Counted from the first letter of the stretch, positions 16,200 to 23,878 are shown. The stretch is DNA of 24,647 nucleotides from DAOUEG01 sp964595455 (GCA_964595455.1 CAZQQL010000044.1:1-24647); one strand, 5' to 3'. Numbers and translations are program-made. Notes: generated by a model not told the origin, from the letters alone.

Positions 16200-17114
16200 C
16201 TAGATTACACCTCTCAACTTGGGGTCGAGGGCGTCCCGCAGGCCGTCGCCCAGCATGTTGAAACCGAAAACGATGAGCATGATGGCCACACCGGGAGAAA
16301 TCGCCAGGACGGGATGGGTGGTGAGGAACTTGTAGCCGTCATTGACCATACCGCCCCAGGTAGCCGTCGGCGGGGTAATGCCGATGCCCAGGAAGCTCAA
16401 ACCGGCTTCGGCCAGGATGACCGCGCCGATACCGATGGTAATCATCACAAGGAGCGGGGCGAAGGCATTCGGCAGTATTTCCTGGAACATCAGCCGCCGG
16501 TTGGACATGCCCATGGCCGTGGCGGAGAGGACATAATCGTTCTGCTTGACGGACATTGCCACGCCGCACATCAGGCGGCATGGCGCCGCTATCATGCCGA
16601 TACCCAGCGCGATGATGACGTTCAGCATCCCGGTGCCCAGCAACGACGCCACGAGCAGGGCCAGGAGCAGCATGGGGAACGCCATGAGAGCATCCATCAG
16701 CCGCATTATGATATGATAGGTGAACCCGCCGAAGTACGCCGCCACCAGTCCCAGCACGATGCCCGCCACCGAGGATATGACCATCACCGAAATACCGATG
16801 ATAAGGGAGGTACGGGCGCCGAACATGATACGGGTCAGCGTATCCCTGCCCAGCGAGTCCGTGCCCAGCCAGTGCTCCGCGCTCGGCGGCTGGAGCTTGT
16901 TGATGATGTCCATTTTGTTGGGTTCATAGGGTGTCAGCAGGGGAGCGAAAATGGCCATCAGTATCAGGAGCAGGATAATGACGAAACCTATGACCGGCAG
17001 CGGGCGGCTGATGAACACGGAGATCATCCTTCTCGTTTCACTGTATCGCTTTTGTGTTACCACAGATCCGTCAGTTTCCGCCGCCTGTAATTTCTGTCTG
17101 GTATTGTTCGCCAT
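16200..17114 (-). CDS. DppC/OppC-type ABC transporter permease
   Basis: Inner-membrane permease of 304 residues. The N-terminal segment PVIGFVIILLLILMAIFAPL is followed by TPYEPNKMD and HWLGTDSLGRDTLTRIMFGAR. The ATPase-contacting loop is LAEAGLSFLGIGI...TATWGGMV and the end is DGLRDALDPKLRG. It is clearly paralogous to the permease at 219-1118, sharing the same motifs and C-terminus. ATG 17114 has GGGAG seven bases upstream. It lies 11 nt after the DppB-type gene. Confidence 0.95.
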   Translation of the reverse strand: MANNTRQKLQAAETDGSVVTQKRYSETRRMISVFISRPLPVIGFVIILLLILMAIFAPLLTPYEPNKMDIINKLQPPSAEHWLGTDSLGRDTLTRIMFGARTSLIIGISVMVISSVAGIVLGLVAAYFGGFTYHIIMRLMDALMAFPMLLLALLVASLLGTGMLNVIIALGIGMIAAPCRLMCGVAMSVKQNDYVLSATAMGMSNRRLMFQEILPNAFAPLLVMITIGIGAVILAEAGLSFLGIGITPPTATWGGMVNDGYKFLTTHPVLAISPGVAIMLIVFGFNMLGDGLRDALDPKLRGVI

Positions 17115-17125
17115 GGTGATGCTCC

Positions 17126-18082
17126 CTAGTCGAACCTGATCCTGGGATCGAGCCAGCCGTAGGAAATGTCAACGATGAGATTGGAAAGGATGACCATGAA
17201 CGCGATGAGCAGCGTGCCCGCCTGGACGATGAGATAGTCCTGGTTCTGCACCGCCGTCGTCATCAGTCTCCCCACGCCGTTGATGTTAAAGACGGACTCG
17301 ATCAGCACCGAGCCGCCGAAGATAAACGCAACCTGCACGCCGACCACCGTCACTACCGGTATCAGGCCGTTCTTGATGGTATGGCGCATTATAATGAGCC
17401 GTTCCCGCAGCCCCTTGGACCAGGCGGTGCGGATATAGTCCTGCTGGTTGACTTCAAGCATGGAGGAACGGGTCAGGCGGGTCAGCGAGGCGATGGGGAA
17501 GAGGGAAAGGCAGAAGACCGGCATAATCGTCTGCTGCAGGCTCTTGCCGAAGTCCTCGAACGGGGAGGTAAACTGGCCCACGGGCAGCCATCCTGCCTTG
17601 ACGGACAGTAAATAAATGAGGATGATACCCACCCAGAACGAGGGCATCGTCACCCCGATATTGGCCAGCAGCGTGACCGCTGTGTCTATCCAGCTCCCCC
17701 GTTTGAGGGAGCAGATAAGGCCGAAGCATATCCCTACCACACCGGAGATAATAAAGGATAGCACACCCAGGTAGAGCGTGACCGGCAGTCTTTCCTTGAT
17801 GAGGATGCTGACATCGATATCATAATGGATCGATTGTCCCAGGTCGCCCCGGAACATGCCCCCGATCCAGGACACATACTGCATCGGCAGCGTCTTTTCC
17901 AGCCCGAACTTTACCCTGAGCTGGTAAAGCTGCTCTTCAGTCAATTGCTGCATGTCGGTCTTGTTAAGGTATATCGTCAACGGGTCTCCGGGCAGGAGAC
18001 GTATGAACAGGAACACCATCACGGTGACGAGGAAGACGACGATGATGCCCATTAATATACGCCGGATTATGTATGCTGTCAT
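17126..18082 (-). CDS. DppB/OppB-type ABC transporter permease
   Basis: Inner-membrane permease of 318 residues, the usual length. An N-terminal helix (YIIRRILMGIIVVFLVTVMVF, split by basic residues) is followed by IRLLPGDPLTIYL, the lipid-facing start typical of DppB. Further marks are YVSWIGGMFRGDLGQSIHYD, TRSSMLEVNQQDYIRTAWSKGL (the EAA-like loop), GSVLIESVFNINGVGRLM and the ending NLIVDISYGWLDPRIRFD. Second gene of the operon; 105 nt separate it from the binding-protein gene, and that gap holds a stable hairpin. Confidence 0.95.
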   Translation of the reverse strand: MTAYIIRRILMGIIVVFLVTVMVFLFIRLLPGDPLTIYLNKTDMQQLTEEQLYQLRVKFGLEKTLPMQYVSWIGGMFRGDLGQSIHYDIDVSILIKERLPVTLYLGVLSFIISGVVGICFGLICSLKRGSWIDTAVTLLANIGVTMPSFWVGIILIYLLSVKAGWLPVGQFTSPFEDFGKSLQQTIMPVFCLSLFPIASLTRLTRSSMLEVNQQDYIRTAWSKGLRERLIIMRHTIKNGLIPVVTVVGVQVAFIFGGSVLIESVFNINGVGRLMTTAVQNQDYLIVQAGTLLIAFMVILSNLIVDISYGWLDPRIRFD

Positions 18083-18136
18083 ACTGACCTCGGTCGGTGC
18101 CTGCGGGTCTTTTGATATTGAAAACGGCCGGTGTCG

Positions 18137-18171
18137 GGGCTGGCCGGCGCCTCTGCGATGCCGGCCAGCCC
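18137..18171 (-). promoter_or_regulatory. stable intercistronic hairpin after the binding-protein gene
   Basis: Perfect 12-bp inverted repeat, GGGCTGGCCGGC (18137-18148) and GCCGGCCAGCCC (18160-18171), with an 11-nt loop. It lies about 16 nt after the stop of the solute-binding protein gene, before the permease. On the minus strand no T-run follows, so it is probably not a terminator but an mRNA-stabilising or partial attenuation structure that keeps binding-protein mRNA above permease mRNA. On the plus strand TTTTT follows directly and could stop antisense transcription. Confidence 0.65.
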
Positions 18172-18187
18172 TTTTTCGCTGTATTGT

Positions 18188-19855
18188 CTATTCGTCGAGC
18201 CAGACCTCGCCGGGGGCCCAGTAACTGGTGACGTGGAAGGCGTGATGGGCAAACCCGTGAAGCTGGGGAACCATGGCTACCAGTGGCGCATCGCCCTGAT
18301 AGGGAACGCACATCGCCTCATCATAGATGGTCTTCAGGATGTCTTTGAAGATGACGAGGCGCTTGGCGGTATCGATTTCCTTGACGAGGGCGGCCCACTT
18401 GTCCCAGTACCCTTCAGGGGTATACATGCTGATGTAGGTCGTGGAGTCACCGTAGCGTCCCTTGACGCCCAGCAGGGTACCCACGTTCGGGAATCCGGGG
18501 AAGTAGATGCCATCCCAGCCCTGCCTCGGCAGACCGAAGGCGGCGCCGAAGTCAAGTATCTCCAGTTCCGTCTTGATGCCTACTTCGTTGAGGTAGGTCT
18601 GTATCGCGGTCAATGTGTCCCTCCGTGCCATGACGTCGGAGACGAGTTTCGTGGAGAAGCCGTTCGGGTAGCCGGCCTGGGCCAATAGTTCTTTGGCCTT
18701 ATCCGGATCGTATTCACGGAACGGCAGATCGGGTTGATACCACGGGTCCTTCTCGGTGGCAAGCTGGTTCAGGGCGTCGTAGTAGCCCATACCAACGCCC
18801 GCGGCGATCGTCCTCTTATCGATGGCATATTCGAGGGCCAGGCGGACATCTTTCTTGGCGAACGGAGAATTGGGATCAGCGCCGGACGCACAGATGCTGT
18901 GGAGGAAGAACAGGTTTGGCTGGTAGAGGGTAAAGCCCTGGCCGCTGAGGTTCTTAGCGTCTACCGGGTCGACGTTTTCCACGGCATGGACTTCACCGGC
19001 CTGGAGCGCCATGATGCTGACAGAAAGGTCCGCAGTATTCCTGATTTCGATATTATCCAGGTAGGGAACGCCCGGTTTGCGGTAGCCGTCCCATTTCTTG
19101 TAACGGACATAGGAATCTCTCTCCCAGCTATCAAACAGGAACGGGCCGGTACCGACCGAATGGACCTGTGCGATCGTATCAGGCGTGGTCGGCTTCTGCA
19201 TGGCGGTGGGTGATGCGATAAGGCCGAGATAGCCCTGGGCGAGGTTCAGCAGGAACGTCGAATCCACCTCTTTGAAATGCAGCTTCAGCGTGTATTTGTC
19301 AGCGATTTCATAGGTTTCGATGTTCTTGATGAAAGCGGTGCCGCCGAGGTTCGCTGCCACCACGGCTTCCAGGTTGTACTGGACCGCCGCGGCATCGAAA
19401 TCAGTCCCATCATGGAACTTTACGTTTTCTTCCAGGTGGAATGTAATCAACTTACCGTCGGCGGAGATGTCCCAGGAAGTAACCAGCCAGGGCTGGATGT
19501 TGTCCTGCTCATCGGTCCGGAGCAGGCCTTCGAACATGGGGTAGGTGTTGCGTTGGGCGGGGATGCCCAGGTTATCAGCGATAGCGCCGATCTGGGTGAT
19601 GCCGCCGTTGTGCACCCAGACGAACGTGCCGCCGTATTTACCTTCCCCGGTGGCGGTAGGGGATGCGGTGGGCGACGTAGTGGTCTGGGACGCCGATGTG
19701 GTTGTGGCGGAGGGTTTGGAAGACGTCGTCGTTGTAGATTGTGACGTCGTTGTCGTGGTGGTGGAAGTAGTCGTGTCAGAGCCACAACTGCTGAGGAATA
19801 TTCCGGCCAAGAGAATGGAAATCAATGCCAGGAACAAAAATCTTTTCATTTTCAC
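18188..19855 (-). CDS. peptide/nickel-type ABC transporter substrate-binding lipoprotein
   Basis: Family 5 extracellular solute-binding protein, 555 residues, first gene of the operon. A lipoprotein signal peptide (KMKR, then a hydrophobic core to residue 20) ends in the lipobox LSSC with Cys24 as the lipidation site. Residues about 27-72 are almost entirely Thr and Ser, a flexible linker that holds the domain away from the membrane. The binding domain then shows NTYPMFEGLLRTDEQ, LVTSWDISADGKLITFHLEENVKFHDGTDF and later KKDVRLALEYAIDKRTIA, all SBP_bac_5 motifs. ATG 19855 is preceded by GAGG ten bases upstream. The ligand is not predictable. It may not be a peptide. Confidence 0.95.
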   Translation of the reverse strand: MKMKRFLFLALISILLAGIFLSSCGSDTTTSTTTTTTSQSTTTTSSKPSATTTSASQTTTSPTASPTATGEGKYGGTFVWVHNGGITQIGAIADNLGIPAQRNTYPMFEGLLRTDEQDNIQPWLVTSWDISADGKLITFHLEENVKFHDGTDFDAAAVQYNLEAVVAANLGGTAFIKNIETYEIADKYTLKLHFKEVDSTFLLNLAQGYLGLIASPTAMQKPTTPDTIAQVHSVGTGPFLFDSWERDSYVRYKKWDGYRKPGVPYLDNIEIRNTADLSVSIMALQAGEVHAVENVDPVDAKNLSGQGFTLYQPNLFFLHSICASGADPNSPFAKKDVRLALEYAIDKRTIAAGVGMGYYDALNQLATEKDPWYQPDLPFREYDPDKAKELLAQAGYPNGFSTKLVSDVMARRDTLTAIQTYLNEVGIKTELEILDFGAAFGLPRQGWDGIYFPGFPNVGTLLGVKGRYGDSTTYISMYTPEGYWDKWAALVKEIDTAKRLVIFKDILKTIYDEAMCVPYQGDAPLVAMVPQLHGFAHHAFHVTSYWAPGEVWLDE

Positions 19856-19952
19856 TCAACCTCTCTTAACGCGAGAAATAAAACGGTATTTACGTACCCT
19901 GAAACCTACCTCCTTTCCGGTAATACTGAAAGCGATGTTCGGTCGCTGTTTA

Positions 19953-19967
19953 TTACAAGCGTTGTAA
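19953..19967. promoter_or_regulatory. palindromic operator candidate
   Basis: TTACAAGCGTTGTAA is a perfect 6-bp inverted repeat around GCG (7 bp per arm if the flanking A and T are counted). It lies about +4 to +18 relative to the predicted transcription start of the binding-protein operon, the classical place for a repressor site. No regulator gene is nearby to name it. Confidence 0.5.
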
Positions 19968-19977
19968 TTTTCAGACT

Positions 19978-20006
19978 AGTGTAGCTCAGTACAATATGGT
20001 TGTCAA
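19978..20006 (-). promoter_or_regulatory. sigma70-type promoter of the five-gene transporter operon
   Basis: On the minus strand a perfect -35 TTGACA (20006-20001), a 17-nt spacer and -10 TACACT (19983-19978, 4 of 6). The start would be near 19971, giving a leader of about 115 nt before ATG 19855. Confidence 0.7.
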
Positions 20007-20096
20007 CTGCCGTTGGGAAAAAAATCTCAACCAATGGCAATAACAAGACGGCAACATCAAGCCATCTTCCGGTTCCGCTTCCCGGAACGCATGCGC

Positions 20097-20126
20097 TTGA
20101 AGCCGGCCGCCCTGCAATGGTTTAAT
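20097..20126 (+). promoter_or_regulatory. candidate promoter of the selenoprotein gene
   Basis: -35 TTGAAG (20097-20102, 4 of 6), 18-nt spacer, -10 TTTAAT (20121-20126, 5 of 6), giving a leader of about 20 nt that contains the AAGGAG ribosome site (20143-20148). A second possibility is TACAAT at 19990-19995 with TTTTCA at 19968-19973, which would place the start beside the operator palindrome and include a 6-bp hairpin (20072-20088) in the leader. Confidence 0.4.
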
Positions 20127-20154
20127 TTATTGAGTCAGTAACAAGGAGATACAC

Positions 20155-21837
20155 ATGGTCACGAAAACAATAACTGTTCTCGATCCTAAAGGCCAGCCTT
20201 CCGGCGTCTTCGGCAACCGCCTGAACCCGGAAGACAACATGATGGCCATCACGGACCCCGCCGTGCAGCCCACGATATCACGTGAAAAACTTGAATCACT
20301 CCAGATGGCCCCGCGCCCCGGCAACCTGGACGATAAGCGGGTCATCCTTATCGATACCGGCTTTGCCGGCAGCCGTGAGTTCCTGGAAGAAGTCCAGGGG
20401 TGGTTCGCCCGCAACATGCCTTCCGTCAAGACGGAGCTTCGTGTGAAGCCCGGCAACACCTTTGCGGACGCGCCGGAGTTCTGGCCGGCGGTGAAGAAGG
20501 ACGCCGATGCCGTCATTCTCGGGGTAGGCGGCTGAGACGGCTGTTCGGCGAGTCTCGCCGCATTTGCCCGCACTCTTGAGCACGCCTACCAGATACCCAC
20601 CGCGCCCATCGTCACGTCACGCTTCGCCGAATATATGCAGCGTGACGGCCGTACCCACGGCATGAACCTCCGCTGGAGCTTCCCCCCGTACCCGGTCGGC
20701 TGGGTTTCCCGGGAAACCCTCCACGGCTACGTGGAAGGTAACGACCCCGTCTCCGGCGCGCTCCTGATGGATGAGATCATCTACGCCCTGACCGCGCCCC
20801 TCACCGATGCCGAGAAGAACTACAAGATTTTCCGGCGCCCGCAGCGCGAACGCCTGCTGCCCGCGGATTCCGAGACCAACCTGCAGCGCATGTTCATCAG
20901 GAACGGTTGGACAGACGGCCTGCCCATCATCCTGCCCACGGAAGAACGCGTGGCGGAGATGCTGACCGGCACGGACCACGACCCGAATGAAGTCGTCGGG
21001 TTGATGTCCGTGACACCTACGGAGGAGCGCCTCGAATACACCGTGGAAAAAGTAGCCGTCAACGCCGTTATGGCCGGCGCGCGACCGGAGCACTTCCCGG
21101 TCATCCTGGCTCTCGCAGCCTCCAACCAGACCTCGCTGCCCAGTTCCACCGGCTCCTACGGGTGCATGTGCGTGGTCAACGGGCCGGTACGGAAAGAGAT
21201 AGGTATGAACGGTGGTGGCGCGGCCTTCGGGCCGTTCAACTTTGCCAACGGGGTCATCGGGCGGACCTGGACGCTGATGAGCATCAACTTCGGGGACGCC
21301 CGCCTGGGCGATACCTTTATGGCTACCCTTGGCAATGGCCTGAGCTACACCAACATGTGCTGCGGGGAGAACGAGGAGAAGAACCCCTGGAAGCCCTTCC
21401 ACGTACAGAAAGGGTTCAAGCCGGAAGAAAGCACCATCAGCCTGTTCCGTGGCTGGAGCGTCAACAACCTCGGTATCGGCGGGGCGGAGAACATCTTCAA
21501 TTCAATGAAGAACTTCGGGATGTTCATGGAGAACTTTACCATCATCCTCGATCCGCTCGTGGCCCGGACGCTCGTCAATGAGGGGTATAAAGACCTCGAC
21601 GAGCTGAAGGACTGGCTGATCAAGAAGGCGGAATCGCCGTTCATGAACAAGAACACGCTGAACTTCATCGTGGTGGGCGGTGAGAGTAATCCCATCTACG
21701 CGACAAGCGACTTCATCTACAGCAAGACCTGGCCGGTGGACAAGTGGATACCGAAGACGGGCATCCGGCATGACGCCGAGCCGATACGGATGCCGGCGGC
21801 GGTCACCTGCGCGGATGGAAGCTGCGGGATAGGGTAA
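20155..21837 (+). CDS. UGSC-type selenoprotein, UGA 20533-20535 read as selenocysteine (Sec127)
   Basis: One 560-residue protein read through a UGA at codon 127. The upstream part (126 codons, ATG 20155 with AAGGAG six bases upstream) ends VILGVGG. The same frame continues after the UGA as DGCSASLAAFARTLEHAYQ and stays open to TAA 21835-21837. The Sec sits in a U-D-G-C arrangement (UxxC), matching the redox UGSC motif of the UGSC (seleno)protein family as I recall it. A bacterial SECIS-like hairpin follows. The N-terminal 165 residues are the UGSC-like domain; the remaining 390 form a second domain rich in Cys: YGCMCVVNGP (CxC), TNMCCGENEE (CC) and a C-terminal TCADGSCGIG. A redox role is inferred; substrate unknown. 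No selA, selB or selC gene is in the window. A Cys-to-stop mutation splitting the gene is the alternative. Confidence 0.85.
20539..20568 (+). promoter_or_regulatory. bacterial SECIS element within the selenoprotein coding region
   Basis: Ten bases after the UGA a 6-bp stem forms, CGGCGA (20546-20551) with TCGCCG (20555-20560), capped by GUC (20552-20554). Two unpaired U (20544-20545) lie just below, then U-A and G-C pairs (42-62, 43-61) and a lower GGC/GCC stem (20539-20541 with 20566-20568). The E. coli fdhF element likewise has about 11 nt spacing, a bulged U and a GU-containing apical loop. A competing fold, GCGGC-GAGAC with GTCTCGCCGC (20528-20561), would sequester the UGA itself. Confidence 0.75.
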
Positions 21838-21959
21838 CGGTTGACCGACCTCGCCCCTCGTTCTCCTCTCCGCGTTGCGGCGGGCGGCGAAGGGCCGAAC
21901 TGGTTCGTCATGGTACGACGGGATCAAGATGAGCGGGAGTTTGATGTAGCCTGGTTCCG

Positions 21960-22388
21960 CTAATCGAGGATCTGCTCTATCAGTGGAATGAAGATGATGA
22001 TGATCCCCACGGCCAGCGCCATGACGGCGGAGATGAGCACTGCCGCCGCGGCGATGTCCTTGAGGTGCTTGACCGCCTGGCTCCATGTACCGCTCGATAT
22101 TTCATCACCGAGGCGTTCCACGGCGGTGTTGAACAGTTCCGCGGAAAGCACGAAACCGATGGCAAAGATCACCAGCCCCCATTCCATCACACCGAGGTGG
22201 ACCATCAGTCCGAGCGCCACCACCACCGCCGTGGCGATGAGGTGAATGCGGAAATTCCGCTGCGTCCGGACGGCGAACCAGAGTCCCCGGCACGCGCAGG
22301 CAAAACTCCCCCCTAAGCTGCGGTTGGCGTTGCGGTTTGATTGTGGAACCACCAATTGGTTTGCGGTTTGGTTCTCGATTTCATTCAT
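21960..22388 (-). CDS. dgkA: diacylglycerol kinase/undecaprenol kinase (DgkA family)
   Basis: Small integral membrane lipid kinase, 142 residues including a 25-residue polar N-terminal extension. Three hydrophobic helices: about 48-65 (IHLIATAVVVALGLMVHL), 69-84 and 115-138. The family signature ELFNTAVERLGDEIS starts at Glu84, with the catalytic Glu and metal-binding Asn of the family. In Gram-positive-type relatives this enzyme phosphorylates undecaprenol, the lipid carrier that glycan units such as those made in this window need; that link is an inference. The ribosome site is weak. It follows the small-protein genes by 14 nt and converges with the selenoprotein gene across 122 nt that show nothing recognisable. 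Confidence 0.9.
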   Translation of the reverse strand: MNEIENQTANQLVVPQSNRNANRSLGGSFACACRGLWFAVRTQRNFRIHLIATAVVVALGLMVHLGVMEWGLVIFAIGFVLSAELFNTAVERLGDEISSGTWSQAVKHLKDIAAAAVLISAVMALAVGIIIIFIPLIEQILD

Positions 22389-22402
22389 TTCAGGACACTC
22401 TT

Positions 22403-22600
22403 TTAACTCAAAGCCCCGAACGACCTTAAAATAGTCTCACATCTCAGGTATGCTTCGCTATTCATTAGTAGTTCGCCTGCATTGCCCATTTGGTAGTCTC
22501 GGCCATCCAGAATATCGATTTGTTTTAGTTTGTAAAGCATACCGCCCAGGTCAATAGTGTCAATATCTGAGGTATCTACTATTATGATACTACGTTCCAT
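22403..22600 (-). CDS. small protein of unknown function (65 residues)
   Basis: ATG 22600 lies 5 nt after the stop of the preceding gene, with AGG four bases and GAGG ten bases upstream, so it is probably translated as part of the nuclease operon. The protein begins with a hydrophobic strand (IIIVDTSDIDTIDL), followed by a charged helix-like part with KLKQIDILDGRDYQMGNAGELLMNSEAYL. I recognise no domain. Its AT-rich composition matches the two genes upstream, not dgkA downstream. A partner or immunity-like role to the nuclease is possible but unsupported. Confidence 0.55.
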   Translation of the reverse strand: MERSIIIVDTSDIDTIDLGGMLYKLKQIDILDGRDYQMGNAGELLMNSEAYLRCETILRSFGALS

Positions 22601-22605
22601 GTAAC

Positions 22606-22905
22606 CTAAACCTCAAATATTTCAAGTAAAGAGTCCCGATTCAAATAGAACGGCTTCCAATTCCCTGCCATTTCAAAGGAATAGACTTCGATGGGGTCTT
22701 TACTATCGAATACGGGCATTTTTGTGAAGATGCTTCCGAGGAAATTTACGAGCACGAAGGGTTCGATAGTAACGGGGAGAGTCCAATTATCTTCATCATG
22801 ACGAATGTCGTACTTAAATCGATACTCAGCAGGATAATCGGCAGGTTTTACACGCTCGTCGTACGCGAATAAGCATTCATACCCGTTTACGTTAGCGCTA
22901 ATCAT
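22606..22905 (-). CDS. small protein of unknown function (99 residues)
   Basis: The start ATG 22905 overlaps the last 8 bases of the nuclease gene, a coupling arrangement; the longer open frame to 22965 would lie deeper in that gene and is less likely. The protein is acidic and aromatic-rich, with NGYECLFAYDERVKPADY at the start, then DNWTLPVTIEPFVLVNFLGSIFT and KDPIEVYSFEMAGNWKPFYLN. No signal peptide or membrane segment and no family that I recognise. It is AT-rich like its neighbours. Together with the nuclease and the 65-residue protein it forms a compact three-gene unit. Confidence 0.6.
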   Translation of the reverse strand: MISANVNGYECLFAYDERVKPADYPAEYRFKYDIRHDEDNWTLPVTIEPFVLVNFLGSIFTKMPVFDSKDPIEVYSFEMAGNWKPFYLNRDSLLEIFEV

Positions 22906-23770
22906 TGTCTGATACCCAAAGCTTCTTGTATTCGCCCGGGCGTAAAAACTCAAGCAATCCAACATTACGAAGGTATTGTAGTTGTTGCCTTATTTTAGCT
23001 TGAACGTTCTTGTTATTGGGGTGTTTTTCAGAAAGAAATCGTTCAGAACGATAAACTTCATCAAGTGTAAACACATCTTTTTCAATCTTTAGCAGACAAT
23101 TGAAAACGTCTTTCTCCCAATTAGAAAGATTCGAGACGATGCTTTGTATCCCTCCCTCGAAACGTTCACTGATATTTTCGTCGTTAATGATATCGTCAAA
23201 AAGAGAATTGTCTGGCAACCTTACCGTCTTTTGCTTTTCCTTAGGAACTGAGTCAAGTATGCTCTGGGCTTTTTCAATGACTTGTTCGGTGATATCAGGG
23301 TAATCAGGATTAGTAAAAATTCGAAGATAATCTTGTTTGATTTCTTCAACGCTTTGGTTTTGGACAAGGACGCCATACTCAAGGTTGTTCCTAAGACCGC
23401 CCGATGTAAGATTACCGGACGTTACGATGGCTTTATCATCAAATATGTACAACTTGGCATGTAGATTATGGACACTTTTTTGTCTGCAATGACATGCACG
23501 GAATAACGTGATTGCAGAGAGATCAGAAACCCCAGAATGAAAGTGGGCCAATTTAAAACAGTTGATATAGCGAAAGTCCAGGTTACGCCTTATATTCTGA
23601 CTGATAATTGATGCTGTTTGGTATTTAATGAATGGGCTGGCAAGGTAAACGTGGCTAACGGCGTTTTTGAGAAGGTCAACGAATCGATCTTCCCAAGGAG
23701 ACCTTATTATGTGATATCCAGAAACCAAGTGACCTCCGGATACTTCGGCTGCTGCCTTACTATAACTCAT
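22898..23770 (-). CDS. PLD-family nuclease with C-terminal DpnI-like winged helix
   Basis: A 290-residue protein. Residues about 20-150 form a phospholipase D-type nuclease domain with a single HKD motif, HAKLYIFDDKAIVTSGNLT (His104, Lys106, Asp111, then Ser118 and Asn120), so two subunits would form one active site, as in BfiI and Nuc. The C-terminal segment from about 228 (WEKDVFNCLL, VFTLDEVYRSERFLSEKHPN, KIRQQLQYLRNVGLLEFL) matches the winged helix of DpnI and Dam-replacing proteins as I recall it. A restriction or modification-dependent nuclease is likely. Start uncertain: ATG 23770 chosen; TTG 23836 would add 22 residues, and neither has a good ribosome site. Markedly AT-rich, suggesting transfer. 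No methyltransferase partner is seen. Confidence 0.78.
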   Translation of the reverse strand: MSYSKAAAEVSGGHLVSGYHIIRSPWEDRFVDLLKNAVSHVYLASPFIKYQTASIISQNIRRNLDFRYINCFKLAHFHSGVSDLSAITLFRACHCRQKSVHNLHAKLYIFDDKAIVTSGNLTSGGLRNNLEYGVLVQNQSVEEIKQDYLRIFTNPDYPDITEQVIEKAQSILDSVPKEKQKTVRLPDNSLFDDIINDENISERFEGGIQSIVSNLSNWEKDVFNCLLKIEKDVFTLDEVYRSERFLSEKHPNNKNVQAKIRQQLQYLRNVGLLEFLRPGEYKKLWVSDND

Positions 23771-23839
23771 CACAGGTTTGATCAGCAAGACATACTTATT
23801 TTTTGCACCCCAGCACGATTTATGCCGTCCGCCCAAAGC

Positions 23840-23848
23840 TGGTATAAT
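23840..23848 (+). promoter_or_regulatory. extended -10 promoter of the rhomboid gene
   Basis: TGGTATAAT is a perfect extended -10 (TGnTATAAT). The upstream -35 is poor (TTTATG, 18-nt spacing). The start would be near 23855, about 24 nt before the GTG codon. Confidence 0.55.
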
Positions 23849-23878
23849 ATAAAGTAAACCTGACCGGAGATTTGAATA

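Noticed and set aside
16131..17090. Long plus-strand open frame opposite the DppC-type permease
   Set aside because: The product is a low-complexity His/Gln/Asp-rich sequence, typical of an antisense shadow of a hydrophobic protein.
18137..18176. Intrinsic terminator for a plus-strand gene (hairpin plus TTTTT)
   Set aside because: No plus-strand gene lies upstream; it may act on antisense RNA only, so it is listed as an intercistronic hairpin.
20617..21402. 261-codon minus-strand frame opposite the selenoprotein gene
   Set aside because: Antisense shadow; the opposite strand has the ribosome site, family motifs and the SECIS element.
20635..21837. A separate gene starting at ATG 20635, after a first gene ending at 20535
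   Set aside because: No ribosome site precedes 20635, the frame is in phase with the upstream part, and coding sequence continues between 20536 and 20634 with the UxxC motif and SECIS-like hairpin.
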